Shown: positions 5,819 to 6,152 of the stretch, one piece after another
Layout of the letters: every line of letters begins with the position of its first letter
Numbering within the stretch: position 1 is the first letter of the stretch
NCBI GenBank assembly: GCA_015228695.1
Contig: JADGDA010000155.1
Coordinates: 1 to 6,152 of the forward strand
Direction: 5' to 3'
DNA from: Alphaproteobacteria bacterium
Lineage (GTDB): Bacteria > Pseudomonadota > Alphaproteobacteria > Rhodospirillales > Rhodospirillaceae
Length of the DNA: 6,152 nt
Notes under the pieces: generated by a model
Seen by the model: the letters and a program-made list of their open reading frames with translations, nothing else
What the model was told of the DNA's origin: nothing
Database searches by the model: none
Program-made: the position numbers and the translations under genes

Positions 5819-6152
5819 ACCAGGACGAGGAAGCTCGCCAGGGAGAGAAGACTGGTGACGGCGATCAGGGTGGTCATCGGCCGGGTGGTTCCATCGTGCA
5901 GGGCTCCGACCATGAACCCGGCCACCGCCCCGGTGGACATCTGAAGAAATCCCACCAGGGACGAGGCCACGCCCGCCATGCGGGGAAACGGCCCGATGGC
6001 TCCGGCCATCCCGTTCGGCAACAGCATCCCGCAACCGGAAAAGAACACGGCGACGGGCAGCACGACGGCGGCGGCGGTCTCGATCCCGGCCCAGGACAGC
6101 CCGGCCCCGGCCAGGGAGGCGAGGACCGCCAGAGCCCCTCCGGCCGTCACCA
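5788..6152 (-). CDS. Bcr/CflA-type MFS drug efflux transporter, C-terminal part (5' end off right edge)
   Basis: The last 121 codons of an inner-membrane proton-driven exporter of the major facilitator superfamily; the window begins inside the gene, so no start is present and the GTG near 6150 is internal. Four hydrophobic segments are visible, consistent with TM9-TM12 of a 12-span protein. The block with GCGMLLPNGMAGAIGPFP and then AGVASSLVGFLQMSTGAVAG is characteristic of the Bcr/CflA (DHA1) group, with the PFP-x-x-AG motif and a Gly-rich following helix. The C-terminus is short and basic (QPRWRFSRR). Substrate cannot be read from this fragment. It ends at TAA 5788-5790 and converges with the smr gene, sharing 31 bp; no intrinsic terminator is seen between them. 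Confidence 0.9.
   Translation of the reverse strand, partial: VTAGGALAVLASLAGAGLSWAGIETAAAVVLPVAVFFSGCGMLLPNGMAGAIGPFPRMAGVASSLVGFLQMSTGAVAGFMVGALHDGTTRPMTTLIAVTSLLSLASFLVLVQPRWRFSRR

Noticed and set aside
4679..6034. A 451-codon minus-strand open frame across the two-span and smr genes
   Set aside because: It lacks recognisable domains, is rich in Arg/Pro/Gly, and is antisense to a clear Smr domain and out of frame with the real MFS gene.

Overview
The window is GC-rich, densely packed bacterial chromosome. The gene content points to an alphaproteobacterium, most likely of the Rhodospirillales type. The main reasons are a TimA/Tim44-domain protein followed by an MltA lytic transglycosylase and an Smr-domain protein on one strand, which is a recurring alphaproteobacterial neighbourhood, and a metal ABC transporter whose sequence resembles alphaproteobacterial AztA/AztB. 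This assignment comes from recognising protein motifs; no database search was run.

Layout from left to right. (1) Bases 1-368, minus strand: the 5' part of a gene for a secreted Pro/Trp/Tyr/Gly-rich protein, with signal peptide, SD-like sequence and a plausible promoter at 409-437. It runs off the left edge. (2) Bases 601-2362, minus strand: an operon of three overlapping genes. These are a 43-residue single-span membrane protein (2231-2362), a metal-type ABC ATPase (1482-2243) and its permease (601-1485). No substrate-binding protein gene lies beside them in the window. (3) Bases 2363-2646: a divergent intergenic region with two separate exact tandem duplications (2 x 15 bp and 2 x 28 bp) close to the minus-strand operon, and a sigma70-like promoter candidate facing right. 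(4) Bases 2647-5818, plus strand: a tight cluster of timA-like, mltA, an unrecognised two-span membrane protein, and an smr-domain gene. Genes one and two overlap, and genes three and four are 3 nt apart. (5) Bases 5788-6152, minus strand: the C-terminal part of a Bcr/CflA-type MFS drug transporter, convergent with the smr gene and overlapping its end by 31 bp.

The left operon probably imports zinc (or a related divalent metal) across the inner membrane, with the ATPase driving the permease; the binding protein must be encoded elsewhere or beyond the window. The right cluster is envelope-related: an inner-membrane-anchored Tim44-domain protein, an outer-membrane lipoprotein that cleaves peptidoglycan, and an uncharacterised membrane protein, together with an Smr-domain protein that may act on nucleic acid. 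I see no RNA gene, CRISPR array, insertion sequence, convincing intrinsic terminator or complete new defence-like system. The least expected items are the small membrane protein coupled to the transporter, the duplicated leader in front of it, the two-span protein inside the mltA-smr cluster, and the truncated secreted protein at the left edge.
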